Assembly: GCA_965276755.1 (NCBI GenBank)
Contig: OZ255625.1
Span: 2,418,001-2,482,000, forward strand
Source of the DNA: CAJCIS01 sp965276755
GTDB taxonomy: Bacteria; Pseudomonadota; Alphaproteobacteria; Acetobacterales; Acetobacteraceae
Length of the DNA: 64,000 bases
Direction: 5' to 3'
Shown: positions 17,401 through 24,652 of the stretch, piece after piece
How the letters are laid out: every line of letters begins with the position of its first letter
Position numbering within the stretch: position 1 is the stretch's first letter
The notes under the pieces: model-generated
The model's database searches: none
Told to the model about the DNA's origin: nothing
The model's input: only the letters and a program-made list of their open reading frames with translations
Made by a program: the position numbers and the translations under genes

Positions 17401-17944
17401 CATGCTCAATGACGACATGGAGGTGATCAACGAGGATTGGCTGAGCAGCCTGATCGAGTTGTCACAGGAGCCGGAGATCGGCGCGGTCGGCGGCAGGCTG
17501 CTGCACGCCGACGGTTCGATCCAGCATGTCGGTTGCGTGATCGGTGTCAATGGCGGCTCGGCGCACGTGTACCATTCATTTCCGAACACGCATATCGGCT
17601 ATAATGGCTTTACGCACCTGATCCGCAATTACTCGGCGGTGACGGGCGCGTGTTTTGCCACGCGCAAGAGCGTCGTGGGCCAGGTCGGCGGCTTTGACGA
17701 GAGCTTTGCGGTCGATTTCAACGACACGGATCTGTGCCTGCGCATTCTGGAGAGCGGGTATCGGGTGGCTTACACGCCCTATTGCCAGTTGTTCCATTTT
17801 GAGGGCGCGTCTGCGCAGCGCACCAAGCAGAATGCGGACGAGCATCGAAGATTTGTCGCGAGGTGGGCAAGGTATATGGAGAACGATCCGTATTTCAATC
17901 CGAACTTTGCTAAAAACCGGTTTGATTTTACGGTAGTACAGTAG
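14408..17944 (+). CDS. Multidomain glycosyltransferase (GT4 plus two GT2 domains)
   Basis: The 1178-residue protein probably builds a surface polysaccharide using several sugar transfers on one chain. Residues about 15-50, 112-152 and 180-220 are three degenerate 40-residue repeats (pattern YxxxNPDVxxxxxxG, then HWxxHGxxE). Residues 240-600 form a GT4-like domain (GVNVFGPFAATSGLGTAARS; HRSEGFGLNIAEFMALGKPV). Residues 648-870 form a GT2 domain (VISLIVPVYN; MLDNDDTL) and 905-1178 a second (ISLLILTNNG; VMLNDDMEV; FNDTDLCLR). No signal peptide or membrane span is seen. GAGGG lies seven bases before the ATG. Repeat B follows the stop directly. It stands alone, transcribed divergently from the TetR remnant. 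Confidence 0.92.
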   Translation: MPDGVRMAGPEYDESNFPEFLYLEAFLDVRDAVAAGTFRNGYEHYDTYGRAEIAAALRPSPFSGGRMDMQRSILPPADLDTPVPPAETALLRTGSAGAVAYTPPPAPTLSYPDPAEFFDEALYVALNPDVAERLASGQLRDASAHWREHGHAETLRGARPSIVDDGWYAGMAAPDPGVPSDIDAFNAETYLLLYPDVLAALGPSPEAARLHWLNHGRLEGRVGPGIAPYRDWQARPHRVLAKPFGVNVFGPFAATSGLGTAARSLLRALRSTGMPLEIHAFDVTRAKPRITPAERARAPTYRLNLILANADQMARLTALYPAGTFDDAYNIAVWAWELAAFRADWFAAFAPVDEIWTNSAFEMHSIGAVSPVPLCKIPLPVEVIWADPRAGREAFAIPQDRFVFMVAFDVGSTSARKNPKMVVEAFREAFPADENVFLVIKFHSTSVEPAITRQLTQALRGADNVLVISDLLSEADMVLLRAACDCFVSAHRSEGFGLNIAEFMALGKPVIATGYSGNMEFFDESVGYPIDYTLTEVRVQAGPYMPFYVWAEPDRDSLIAQFRRVYENQGEAWARGAAAAARIRADLSPARIGQEIRRRMHVAGLAAELPPYLAWIGKTRHLTGPAPVAALTTEQRHAILSLGMRRPVISLIVPVYNVPARFLEACIASVRAQSYPFWELCLCDDASTDDTSLAVLARLQGSDPRIRIRHLAQNGGISAASNVAVEMATGEFIAMLDNDDTLAPDALLEIARALFHDEKIDVLYTDEDKIDENDRLIDTYYKPDFSPEHLESVMYVLHMLTVRKKLFLDVGGFRDDYTGAQDYDLMLRLSRETTRIHHIPRALYHWRALPGSAAAVVDAKPYALRAGFRALEDHVAQRHGKHAWVEDGLLPGTFRVRRLLLGKPRISLLILTNNGALDLPGRARFQMVDNLVDSILRRTAYRNFEIVVVDNSKLSRSQIARFDTLGVRVENYNGRVIPFNYAAKANFALRVCRTEHLVMLNDDMEVINEDWLSSLIELSQEPEIGAVGGRLLHADGSIQHVGCVIGVNGGSAHVYHSFPNTHIGYNGFTHLIRNYSAVTGACFATRKSVVGQVGGFDESFAVDFNDTDLCLRILESGYRVAYTPYCQLFHFEGASAQRTKQNADEHRRFVARWARYMENDPYFNPNFAKNRFDFTVVQ

Positions 17945-18034
17945 GGAAGGAAGCAGTCCTTTTTTGAAAAAAAGGACCAAAAAACTTTCAAAAGTTTTTT
18001 GCTTCTTTTTTTCAAAAAAGAAGGTCTTCCTTCA
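17945..18034. repeat. Repeat B copy between convergent genes
   Basis: This short form has the same AAGGAAGCAGTCC start and the GCTTCTTTTTTTCAAAAAAG arm. It separates the glycosyltransferase from the convergent DUF1045 gene, and its right arm encodes the last residues of that gene. Confidence 0.85.
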
Positions 18035-18665
18035 CTTTGACTTCCTGGCTTTCTTCCACGCAAACACAAAATCCGTCGACCACCCGCGCCACGTCCAGCA
18101 CGGGCGCGAAATATGCCTCCGCCAAAGGCCGCAGGCGCGCCATCTCCGCCGCACCCAGCCGGCGCGTCAACGTGATGTGGAAGAACCACTCATTGAGCAC
18201 ATACGGATACCCATAGGCCTCCAACAATGCGTCCTGGCGCGCGGTCAGCCCGGCAGCGCGCCGGCGGGCCAATTCGGCCGCACCGGGCGCGGCGCGATGC
18301 ACCTCCGTGCCCAGCACGCACGCATCGGCCAGCGCGTACAGGGGCGCGCAGGGGGCACTTTCGCGCAGGGCAAGAAAGCCGCCGACATCGCACACGCGCA
18401 AGCACGGCAGCGCAAACGGCGTGCACTCTCTCGCCAAGGTGCGGGCATCGGCCAGGAAGGCGTTCCATGTGCCGGCTAGCCGCATCGGCGGGCGAAGCGT
18501 GGCGTGCAGGCCGTAACGGCGCGCATCGGCGGTCAGTGCGGGCAGATCGGCAATGTCGGGCTGTGCCATCGCGGCGCCGCTGCGGACGTCGCGGCCCAGC
18601 CAGGCGCTACCGGCGGCAAAGAGCGGGTCCTGGGCCGCAGGCACCCAGTAAAGTGCCACACGCAT
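18012..18665 (-). CDS. DUF1045 / 2H phosphoesterase, phosphonate-linked
   Basis: The 217-residue protein has two H-x-T motifs, GLHATLRPP and WFFHITLTRR, the signature of the 2H phosphoesterase superfamily, which hydrolyses cyclic phosphodiesters. DUF1045 proteins occur with C-P lyase genes, where they may replace PhnP in opening the cyclic ribose phosphate product; that function is inferred. Its ATG (18665) overlaps the phnM stop by one base (TGATG), so translation is coupled. The last residues (VKEDLLF) are encoded in repeat B, which supplies the stop. No other phn genes are in the window. Confidence 0.88.
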   Translation of the reverse strand: MRVALYWVPAAQDPLFAAGSAWLGRDVRSGAAMAQPDIADLPALTADARRYGLHATLRPPMRLAGTWNAFLADARTLARECTPFALPCLRVCDVGGFLALRESAPCAPLYALADACVLGTEVHRAAPGAAELARRRAAGLTARQDALLEAYGYPYVLNEWFFHITLTRRLGAAEMARLRPLAEAYFAPVLDVARVVDGFCVCVEESQEVKVKEDLLF

Positions 18666-19804
18666 CAGATCACGCGTTCGCCCGCACGCCAGACCTGGCG
18701 CACGATCGGGCAGCCCTGATGTAGACGCACGCGCACCAGATCTGCCCGCAGCCCAGGGGCCAGACGCCCGCGGTCGTTCAGTCCTACCATGGCAGCCGGC
18801 GCCCCGCTGATCAGCGCCACCGAGCGCGGCAGCGTCCAACCTGGACGCGCGCTGGCGAGGAACGCGGCCTCGACCATGCTGGCTGGCACGTAATCGGACG
18901 CCAGCGCATCAATCAGCCCGGCATCGATCAGGTCGCTAGCCGCGACGTTGCCTGTGTGACTGCCACCGCGCACGAGGTTGGGCGCACCGGCGATGACGCT
19001 TTGGCCCGCACGGCGTGCCGCCACGGCTGCCACCTTGGTCACGGGAAATTCGGCCAGCGTGATGCCATCGCGCGCGTTTTCGGCCACATCATCTTCGGTG
19101 CGGTCATCGTGGCTGGCCAGCGCCACGGTTGGCGCGCGTGCATGCACAGCGTCCAGCAGCGCGGCGCGGTTGGGGGCGCGAATGCGCCGACGCTGCGCCT
19201 GCAGGGTCGTGATACCGGCCTTGACCGCGTGCGGGTCATCGCCGTCCCGCTGGCGCATGGCGCGATAGCGCGGGATGTCGGCGTATTGGCCGGTGCCGGG
19301 CGTGTGGTCCATCAGGCTGACCAGGCGCAGCAAGGGGTGGGCCAGCAGGGGCGCGGCCAGTTCGACCATGCCAGGTGCCGGCAATTCGCAGCGCAGGTGC
19401 AGGTAGTGGGCCGCGCGCAATAGGCCGGTGGGTGCCAGCGCGTCCAGATCGGCGATGCCCTCGGTGCAGGTGCGCGCACGGGCTTCATCGAAGCCCAGAT
19501 CGCCTACGCAGAGTGCGTCCAGCACCGTGGTGATGCCGGCGACCGCGCAGTGCGCGTCATGGGCCAGCAGCGCGGAGCGGCTGGGCCAGCGCGCACCGCC
19601 GCGCGGCTCTACCTGGCGTTCGAGGTTGTCGGTGTGCAGGTCTACGGCACCGGGGATCAGGTAATCCCCGTCCATGTCCAGCGCGCCGGCGTTTTGGGTT
19701 GTGCCTGGCTGGATGCCGGAAATGCGGCCATTGGCCAGCAGGATGGTGCCTTGCATGACCGCGTCGGGCAGCACCAGGCAGGCGTTGGTCAGGATTGCAT
19801 CCAT
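18665..19804 (-). CDS. phnM: Ribose 1-methylphosphonate 5-triphosphate diphosphatase
   Basis: PhnM removes pyrophosphate from alpha-D-ribose 1-methylphosphonate 5-triphosphate in the C-P lyase pathway for phosphonate use. The 379-residue protein is an amidohydrolase-fold enzyme: metal-binding VDLHTDNLERQ near residue 55, LMDHTPGTGQY, ASHDDRTEDDV, the mid-chain FPVTK region and GAPNLVRGGSHTGNV, then ALASDYVPASM with a metal-binding Asp. The ATG at 19804 gives MDAILTNACLVLPD, the normal N-terminus; upstream in-frame sequence comes from repeat A. phnG-L would be needed for a complete pathway and are not here. A repeat A copy lies just upstream, leaving a short promoter region. Confidence 0.95.
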   Translation of the reverse strand: MDAILTNACLVLPDAVMQGTILLANGRISGIQPGTTQNAGALDMDGDYLIPGAVDLHTDNLERQVEPRGGARWPSRSALLAHDAHCAVAGITTVLDALCVGDLGFDEARARTCTEGIADLDALAPTGLLRAAHYLHLRCELPAPGMVELAAPLLAHPLLRLVSLMDHTPGTGQYADIPRYRAMRQRDGDDPHAVKAGITTLQAQRRRIRAPNRAALLDAVHARAPTVALASHDDRTEDDVAENARDGITLAEFPVTKVAAVAARRAGQSVIAGAPNLVRGGSHTGNVAASDLIDAGLIDALASDYVPASMVEAAFLASARPGWTLPRSVALISGAPAAMVGLNDRGRLAPGLRADLVRVRLHQGCPIVRQVWRAGERVI

Positions 19805-19865
19805 AGCGCGCCAATTGTTCGTCGTGGACGCTCTTACGACCGAGTTATGAAGCCGAGCAAAAGAG

Positions 19866-19971
19866 TTGGGGGAGATGTGCCACCCCCCAAACCCCCCGTC
19901 ACTAGTCAGGACGAGGCCCAAAATCGACGGGTGCTCTGGGGGGGATGGCACATCTCCCCCAGTTTTTTCTT
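19866..19971. repeat. Repeat A, two inverted halves
   Basis: The left half is TTGGGGGAGATGTGCCACCC plus CCCAAACCCCCCGTC; the right half is the reverse complement type, CGACGG...CTGGGGGGGATGGCACATCT plus CCCCCAG, followed by a T run. The halves are about 30 bp apart. The element lies between phnM and carD. Confidence 0.9.
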
Positions 19972-20007
19972 GGCTTTACTTTGATGCTATCATCTTTGCG
20001 ACCCGGC

Positions 20008-20652
20008 TTAGCCGGCGGCGGGCTGTTCTGCGGACACTGCCTGAACGGGAGGCGTTGCAGCTTCGACCGCAACGGCCTCAGCGCCGCGTCCGCTGCGCAA
20101 TTGCGCGAAGATCTTGGCAACTGCCGCCGGCTGGTCAGTATTTTCTACCGCCGCAATTTCGGACGCCAGACGCGCGAGCGCAATTTCGAAGATATTGCGC
20201 TCGCTGTAGCTCCCTTCCGTGCCATCGGCATTGCGGCGCAGATCGCGCAGCAATTCGGCGAGCAGGATCGGATTGCCCGAATTGATCTTGCTTTGGTAAT
20301 CCAGCACGCGTTTGGCCCACATCAGCTTGCTGCTGCGTGCATTGCCGGTCAGCACGCCGAGCGCCTTGGCCACCGCCTCGGGGCTGGACAATTTGCGCAA
20401 GCCGGCCGCGCGCGCTTTTGCCGCCGGCACGCGCACGGTCATCTGGTTGTCGCCGAAGGAAACCTGGATGATGTCGATGGTGTGCCCGGCGATGATCTCC
20501 GAGCCGATGCGGTCGATCTTGCCCACGCCGTGCGCGGAATAGACGACCACATCGCCTTCGCGAAACACGTCGCTGTCCTTGGGCTTCTTTTGCGCCGCCG
20601 TGGCCTCGAAGGCGCGCTTGGTCATGGCGTCCGTCACCAGCACCGCGCTCAT
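20008..20652 (-). CDS. carD: CarD family transcriptional regulator
   Basis: CarD/CdnL proteins bind RNA polymerase beta and stabilise open promoter complexes, often at rRNA and housekeeping promoters. The 214-residue protein has the N-terminal RNA polymerase interaction domain (about residues 28-85): FREGDVVVYSAHGVGKIDRI, IDIIQVSFGDNQMTVRVP, followed by the helical DNA-binding part (LMWAKRVLDYQSKINSGNP, SYSERNIFEIALARL). An alanine/proline tail follows. Of two close ATGs, 20652 is preferred because GGGAG lies eight bases upstream; 20658 is too close to it. The promoter would lie in the 260 bp before the gene, in which no other gene was seen. Confidence 0.93.
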   Translation of the reverse strand: MSAVLVTDAMTKRAFEATAAQKKPKDSDVFREGDVVVYSAHGVGKIDRIGSEIIAGHTIDIIQVSFGDNQMTVRVPAAKARAAGLRKLSSPEAVAKALGVLTGNARSSKLMWAKRVLDYQSKINSGNPILLAELLRDLRRNADGTEGSYSERNIFEIALARLASEIAAVENTDQPAAVAKIFAQLRSGRGAEAVAVEAATPPVQAVSAEQPAAG

Positions 20653-20915
20653 GCGCATATCTCCCGGCCCGCCGTAGTGAAGGCACGGCATGCAACACTC
20701 AAGAAAATGGGGGCGAGCGACACTATCTGTCTCCAGGCGGCAGGCGATGCCGGATGTTGGTGGCCAAGCTGTTCCGACAAGCCCGAATTCGGCGCAGATC
20801 CGTGAACGGCTGGTTGGACGCGCGGCGCGCGCACGAGGGCTTCAAATGCGCATGCGGGGCGGGCTATGCAAGCCTGCGCGCATGAAGCGGGGTTCAATTC
20901 TGCGCCGGACATCCC

Positions 20916-21773
20916 TCATCGCGCGTAGCTGCGCGCGGGCGAGACGGTCTGCGCCTGCGCGCAGGTTGCCGGGTCCACCTCATCCGTCCAGACCAGAAAG
21001 CCGGTCAGACGATTGGGGCCGAAGGTGTTGCTGATGGCCACATCGGAGGCATCACGGCCATAGGCAATCGGCACGCGCCCGATGCGTGGGCGGTTGTGGC
21101 GGGCATCGAAAGTGTACCAGCGCCCGCCCAGATAGGCCTCGAACCAGCCGGAGAAATCCATGTCCCCATCAACCGGGACGCCGATATCGCCCATGTAGCC
21201 GGTGCAGTAGCGCGCGGGGATGTTCAGGCAGCGCGTGAAGGTGAGCGCCAGATGGGCGAAATCGCGGCACACGCCGACCCGCTCGCTATAGCCGTCCCAG
21301 GCCGAACGGGTGCTGGAGGCCTGCTGATAGTCGAAGCGGATGTGCTGGTGGACGAAGGCGCAGATGGCCTGCACGCGCGACCAGCCGGTGGGAAAATTGC
21401 CGAACAGGGACCAGGCGATGTCGCTCAGCCGGTCGGTCTCGCAGTAGCGGCTGCCCAGCAGGAAGACGAGCGTCTCCGCAGGCAGGTCTTCGATGTGGTG
21501 CTGGGCCGCGTCCGGGTTCTGCTCATCGGGCAGGCCGGTGACGTGGACCAGCCCGTCCGCGGTCAGGCGGATGCCGCCGGCGGGGGCGACCAGGCGGGTA
21601 CAGACATTGCCGAAGCTGTCCTGGTAGGTGGAGAGCGGCACTGCCGGCGTGGTCACCAGTTCGTCGGCCCGCACGATGTCGGCAGCGCGCGAGGGGTGGA
21701 TGTTGAGGTGGACGACCATGGGCGTTGGCTGGGCGCAGGCGTAGGTCAGGTCGTAGCCGAGGCGGAGCAGCAA
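20916..21773 (-). CDS. Transglutaminase-like family protein
   Basis: The 285-residue cytoplasmic protein has a beta-rich N-terminal domain (LLRLGYDLTYACAQPTPMVV) and a transglutaminase-like core with the catalytic Cys in SERVGVCRDFAHLALTFTR and the His/Asp pair in WFEAYLGGRWYTFDARH. Bacterial members act as proteases or peptide cross-linkers; the substrate is unknown. The family N-terminus begins before the first ATG, so the TTG at 21773 is the best start. No partner genes (such as the alpha-E or circularly permuted ATP-grasp genes that often accompany this family) lie beside it. Confidence 0.88.
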   Translation of the reverse strand: MLLRLGYDLTYACAQPTPMVVHLNIHPSRAADIVRADELVTTPAVPLSTYQDSFGNVCTRLVAPAGGIRLTADGLVHVTGLPDEQNPDAAQHHIEDLPAETLVFLLGSRYCETDRLSDIAWSLFGNFPTGWSRVQAICAFVHQHIRFDYQQASSTRSAWDGYSERVGVCRDFAHLALTFTRCLNIPARYCTGYMGDIGVPVDGDMDFSGWFEAYLGGRWYTFDARHNRPRIGRVPIAYGRDASDVAISNTFGPNRLTGFLVWTDEVDPATCAQAQTVSPARSYAR

Positions 21774-22009
21774 GGCAGGGTATCCGATGGGGCGGGGCGT
21801 GTGGGAACCACCCTACACGGAACGGACTGGTTTTGCATTAGCGAACAACTGCGGGACAGCCGGCGTCAAGTTCATCCCGGAAAATGCGGGCCGGACCGGG
21901 GTGCGGTTGAAAATGGCCCAACCCTAAGACCAACTTGACCCTAGCAAGTTTAGGCGATTATAGCGACTTTCCGCTAGCATAGCATAAAGTCGCTTAATAT
22001 GGACGCCGT

Positions 22010-22316
22010 ATGAGCCCCTATGCACCTGGAGCCGGCACTCCTCCGCCGGAGCTTGCCGGGCGCTTAGATGTTCTGGAGGCTGGAAAGACTGCGCTTCAGC
22101 GTGTGGCTGTGGGACGCTCCGTATGGAGTGTCATCATGGTTGGACTCCGCGGGGTTGGGACAACCGTTCTTCTAAATTGAGGGCAAGAGACTGGCAGAGC
22201 TAATCGCGCCATCACTACGTTCGACGCTGTATCATTTGAGCACGATTGAAGCATCAAGAGAGTTAGCACGCAAATCGTTGCGCGCAATGAAGGGATTTTT
22301 TCCAGTTGGAGGATAG
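22010..22316 (+). pseudogene. AAA ATPase remnant, N-terminal part only
   Basis: From the ATG at 22010 the frame reads MSPYAPGAGTPPPELAGRLD and ends its Walker A region as VGLRGVGTTVLLN, then stop (22178-22180). Intact relatives have GLRGVGKT, so the essential lysine is replaced by threonine. The sequence then continues in the +1 frame from 22179 as EGKRLAELIAPSLRSTLYHL, STIEASRELARKSLRAMKGF, then FPVGG and a stop at 22314. Roughly 20 codons expected between LLN and EGKR are missing, and everything after about residue 100, including Walker B, is gone. This is a twice-broken, truncated gene. It opens the decayed island that extends to 25.5 kb. Confidence 0.8.
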
Positions 22317-22318
22317 GG

Positions 22319-22534
22319 GTGGGCAGGAAGCCGGGCGAAAAGCCGCCCAAGAAGCCCTCGACCGGCGCCGCGCTCGCGTATCTGGAGCGCAACCCACACC
22401 CCAGCGGTGACACCCCGGCGTCCGGCGTGGAGTTCATCGCGGAGAATTGGGGCTGGGGCGCGGTTGCACAGTTCCCGCTTGTAGGCATCTCCTTAGGACG
22501 ATACGTTTTTCTGAAAGTAGGGGCGCCGCCGTGA
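22319..22534 (+). CDS. Small hypothetical protein (71 aa), coupled to next gene
   Basis: The frame starts at a GTG at 22319 (VGRKPGEKPPKKPSTGAALA) and contains YLERNPHPSGDT and GVEFIAENWGWGAVAQFPL. It overlaps the GTG start of the following gene by 4 bp (GTGA), which argues that the pair is real and co-translated. It has no membrane helix or recognised motif. It begins 2 bp after the ATPase remnant's last stop and could be a fragment of a longer gene. No family known to me. Confidence 0.4.
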   Translation: MGRKPGEKPPKKPSTGAALAYLERNPHPSGDTPASGVEFIAENWGWGAVAQFPLVGISLGRYVFLKVGAPP

Positions 22535-22932
22535 TTTCGATTATCGTTGTTGTCCGCGAAACCGGCCGCATTAAGCCCGACTACTCTCTAAAATTCTCTG
22601 TGCCTCAAGTTCCGGCAGTAGGGAGCTATATCTCGATCCAACGCCCTAACAAGGCCGCCCCCTTTGGCGAGGACCTGATTGTAAGGCAGGGTTGGTGGCG
22701 TCTTGCGCATCCTGAACCACGATTTAGCGTGACGAACGAAGATAGAGAGAAGATTGGCACCCTTAATGAAATTTTTGTTGAGTGCGATCCAGTGGTAGGC
22801 CCGTATTCAAGCGACGCATGGCGCTTCTCACAAGAACACGGGGTAGAAAACGGCACAGTTGAACGCATGCAGACGGAACGCTTTTCAATTCGAGAGAGCG
22901 ACATGGACCGCGCCCCTATCGACGAGCGCTAA
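22531..22932 (+). CDS. Hypothetical protein (133 aa) in the decayed island
   Basis: From the GTG at 22531, with AGGGG about nine bases upstream, the product reads MISIIVVVRETGRIKPDYSL and continues through SVPQVPAVGSYISIQRPNK and VRQGWWRLAHPEPRFSV to a charged, acidic tail. The early strand/loop pattern (SLKFSVPQVPAVGSYISI) looks like a compact beta-rich domain. The base composition is lower in GC than the core genome, as for the HNH gene nearby, suggesting horizontal origin. Function unknown. The open frame and the coupled upstream gene support coding. Confidence 0.55.
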   Translation: MISIIVVVRETGRIKPDYSLKFSVPQVPAVGSYISIQRPNKAAPFGEDLIVRQGWWRLAHPEPRFSVTNEDREKIGTLNEIFVECDPVVGPYSSDAWRFSQEHGVENGTVERMQTERFSIRESDMDRAPIDER

Positions 22933-23333
22933 TTGGCGGGGACTTCCTCTTCCTCGCTCCAGTTGCTCACCTACTACCAACGCCACACCCACACAGCACA
23001 AAATTGTGCTGTGCACCACACTTCGATTGGCGGCGCGACTGCGCCGGCGGACTAAAGGGGGTCTGTAAAAGGAGGGCGAGCGCCTGTCATCATCTGTTTA
23101 GCCCAGCGCCTAACTTCGAATTCGAGGGTGGTGTTGATCGTTTGACCACTGACTGCATCGATTGCCACGAAGCGGAGACTTTTGGAACCGTTCGATGCGC
23201 CAAGATAGTCTCCCGCAGACTCTGTTACTGTGATTGCAGCCGCATAAAGATCGAATACTCGTATTGCGATAACTATGGCAGTGCAACCTTTTTTCTGTAA
23301 ATTCTCGTGAGGTGGTTCATTCCGGCTACGCTT

Positions 23334-24500
23334 CTATGTGTCTAGTGTGAGGTAGATTTTGCCGTTCATCCACTCCTCGTCGCATTCTGCCAGCAGGGCG
23401 GAGACGAGGCGCAGGCAGGATGCGGCGTTGGGGAAGATGGAGGCAACCCGTGTGCGGCGTTTGAGTTCGCGGTTGATGCGTTCGAGGCCGTTGGTCGTGC
23501 GCAATCTTATGCGGTGGGCTTGCGGGAGGTCGAACACGGCAAAGCCCATGGGAAGGTTCTGTTCGGCCCATGTGGCAAGTTTCGGCGCGTCCGTCGCCCA
23601 GAGTTCGATCGCCTGGCGCAGCAGCCGTTCGGCTTCTGCCTTGTCGGGCGCATTGAAGATCGCGCGTATCCGCCCTGCGACCGGCTTGCGCTGATCCAGC
23701 TTTGTGACGTAGGCCTGGGCATTCTGCTGCAAATGGAATTGGCAGCGCTGCCATGGCACACTTGGCAGGGTGGCGCGGCGCGCGGCCTTCAAGCCTGCAT
23801 GATCGTCCGACACGATGAACTTTACCCCGCGCAACCCGCGCGCAATGAGGCTATCGAGAAATTCCCGCCAATGCTGTTCGGCCTCGGAAAATGCGACCGA
23901 TACGCCGAGCACGCGCCGTTTGCCGTCGGCCGTCACGCCGATTGCGACAAGCACGGCGCAATCGAGCAGGCGGCCTTCTTCGCGGATGCGTTCATAGCGG
24001 GCATCGAGCAAGAGATACGGGGTATCGCCGAGCGGTCGCTCGCGCCAGGCGGCAAGCCCCTCGTCGAGCTGCTCGGTGGCGCGGCTGACCTGGGTTGAGG
24101 AAATAGCGATGTCCGGCCCGAGCAAGGCCTGCAGCACGGTGATCACCTTGCGGGTTGATACGCCTTGCACATACATTTCGGCCAATGCGAGGTTGAGCGC
24201 GCGCTCGGTGCGGGTGCCCTTGTCGAGGGCGCTTGGGTAAAATCCGCCGCCGCGCACCTGCGGCACGTCGAACGTTTGCTCGCCCACCCGGGTCATGACG
24301 GTTTTTGGTTTGAAACCATTGGCGTAATCGGCACGAACCGGGGTGCGTTCATGAGGTTTGGCATTGAGGAATTGCGCGCGTTCGATTTTGCTGGCTTCAT
24401 TGACCAGGATGCGCAGCGCCTCGCCGGCGCCGTCCAGTCCGTTGTCGAGCAGGGCCGAGAAGGCGGCCTCCAGGGGATGATGTTCTACGCGTTGTGCCAT
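23334..24500 (-). CDS. IS256 family transposase
   Basis: The 388-residue enzyme is a mutator-type DDE transposase. The N-terminal part (MAQRVEHHPLEAAFSALLDN, ARAQFL-like ERAQFLNAKPHE) is followed by the catalytic core: first Asp in YLLLDARYERI, second in FIVSDDHAGLKAA, then WQRCQFHLQQNAQAYV and the catalytic Glu in TTNGLERINRELKRRTRV, all canonical for IS256. The length is normal. The start at 24500 was chosen because the family begins near this point; an ATG-less or TTG extension to 24542 is not needed. Likely active. Confidence 0.95.
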   Translation of the reverse strand: MAQRVEHHPLEAAFSALLDNGLDGAGEALRILVNEASKIERAQFLNAKPHERTPVRADYANGFKPKTVMTRVGEQTFDVPQVRGGGFYPSALDKGTRTERALNLALAEMYVQGVSTRKVITVLQALLGPDIAISSTQVSRATEQLDEGLAAWRERPLGDTPYLLLDARYERIREEGRLLDCAVLVAIGVTADGKRRVLGVSVAFSEAEQHWREFLDSLIARGLRGVKFIVSDDHAGLKAARRATLPSVPWQRCQFHLQQNAQAYVTKLDQRKPVAGRIRAIFNAPDKAEAERLLRQAIELWATDAPKLATWAEQNLPMGFAVFDLPQAHRIRLRTTNGLERINRELKRRTRVASIFPNAASCLRLVSALLAECDEEWMNGKIYLTLDT

Positions 24501-24558
24501 GATACAAGCTCCGTCGCTGGGTGATAGGATGGGCCGAAGCAATCACCTCCCGATAGGT

Positions 24559-24652
24559 CTTGGCCGGCTCGGTTTGCCGGGGCCGTCCTGCGCACTTCGG
24601 GCGCAAGCGCCCTCGTTGCTTCGGACGGCCCCGGCAAACCGAGCCGGCCAAG
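24559..24652. repeat. Perfect 30-bp inverted repeat inside the IS256 end
   Basis: CTTGGCCGGCTCGGTTTGCC plus GGGGCCGTCC (24559-24588) is exactly complemented at 24623-24652; the 34-bp spacer contains a smaller hairpin. It lies between the right IS end and the transposase start, where it could block transcription from outside into the transposase. Confidence 0.8.

Noticed and set aside
23004..23300. Cysteine-rich small plus-strand open frame
   Set aside because: It overlaps the antisense C-terminal end of the HNH gene, whose continuity with the upstream part is supported by the IS target repair.
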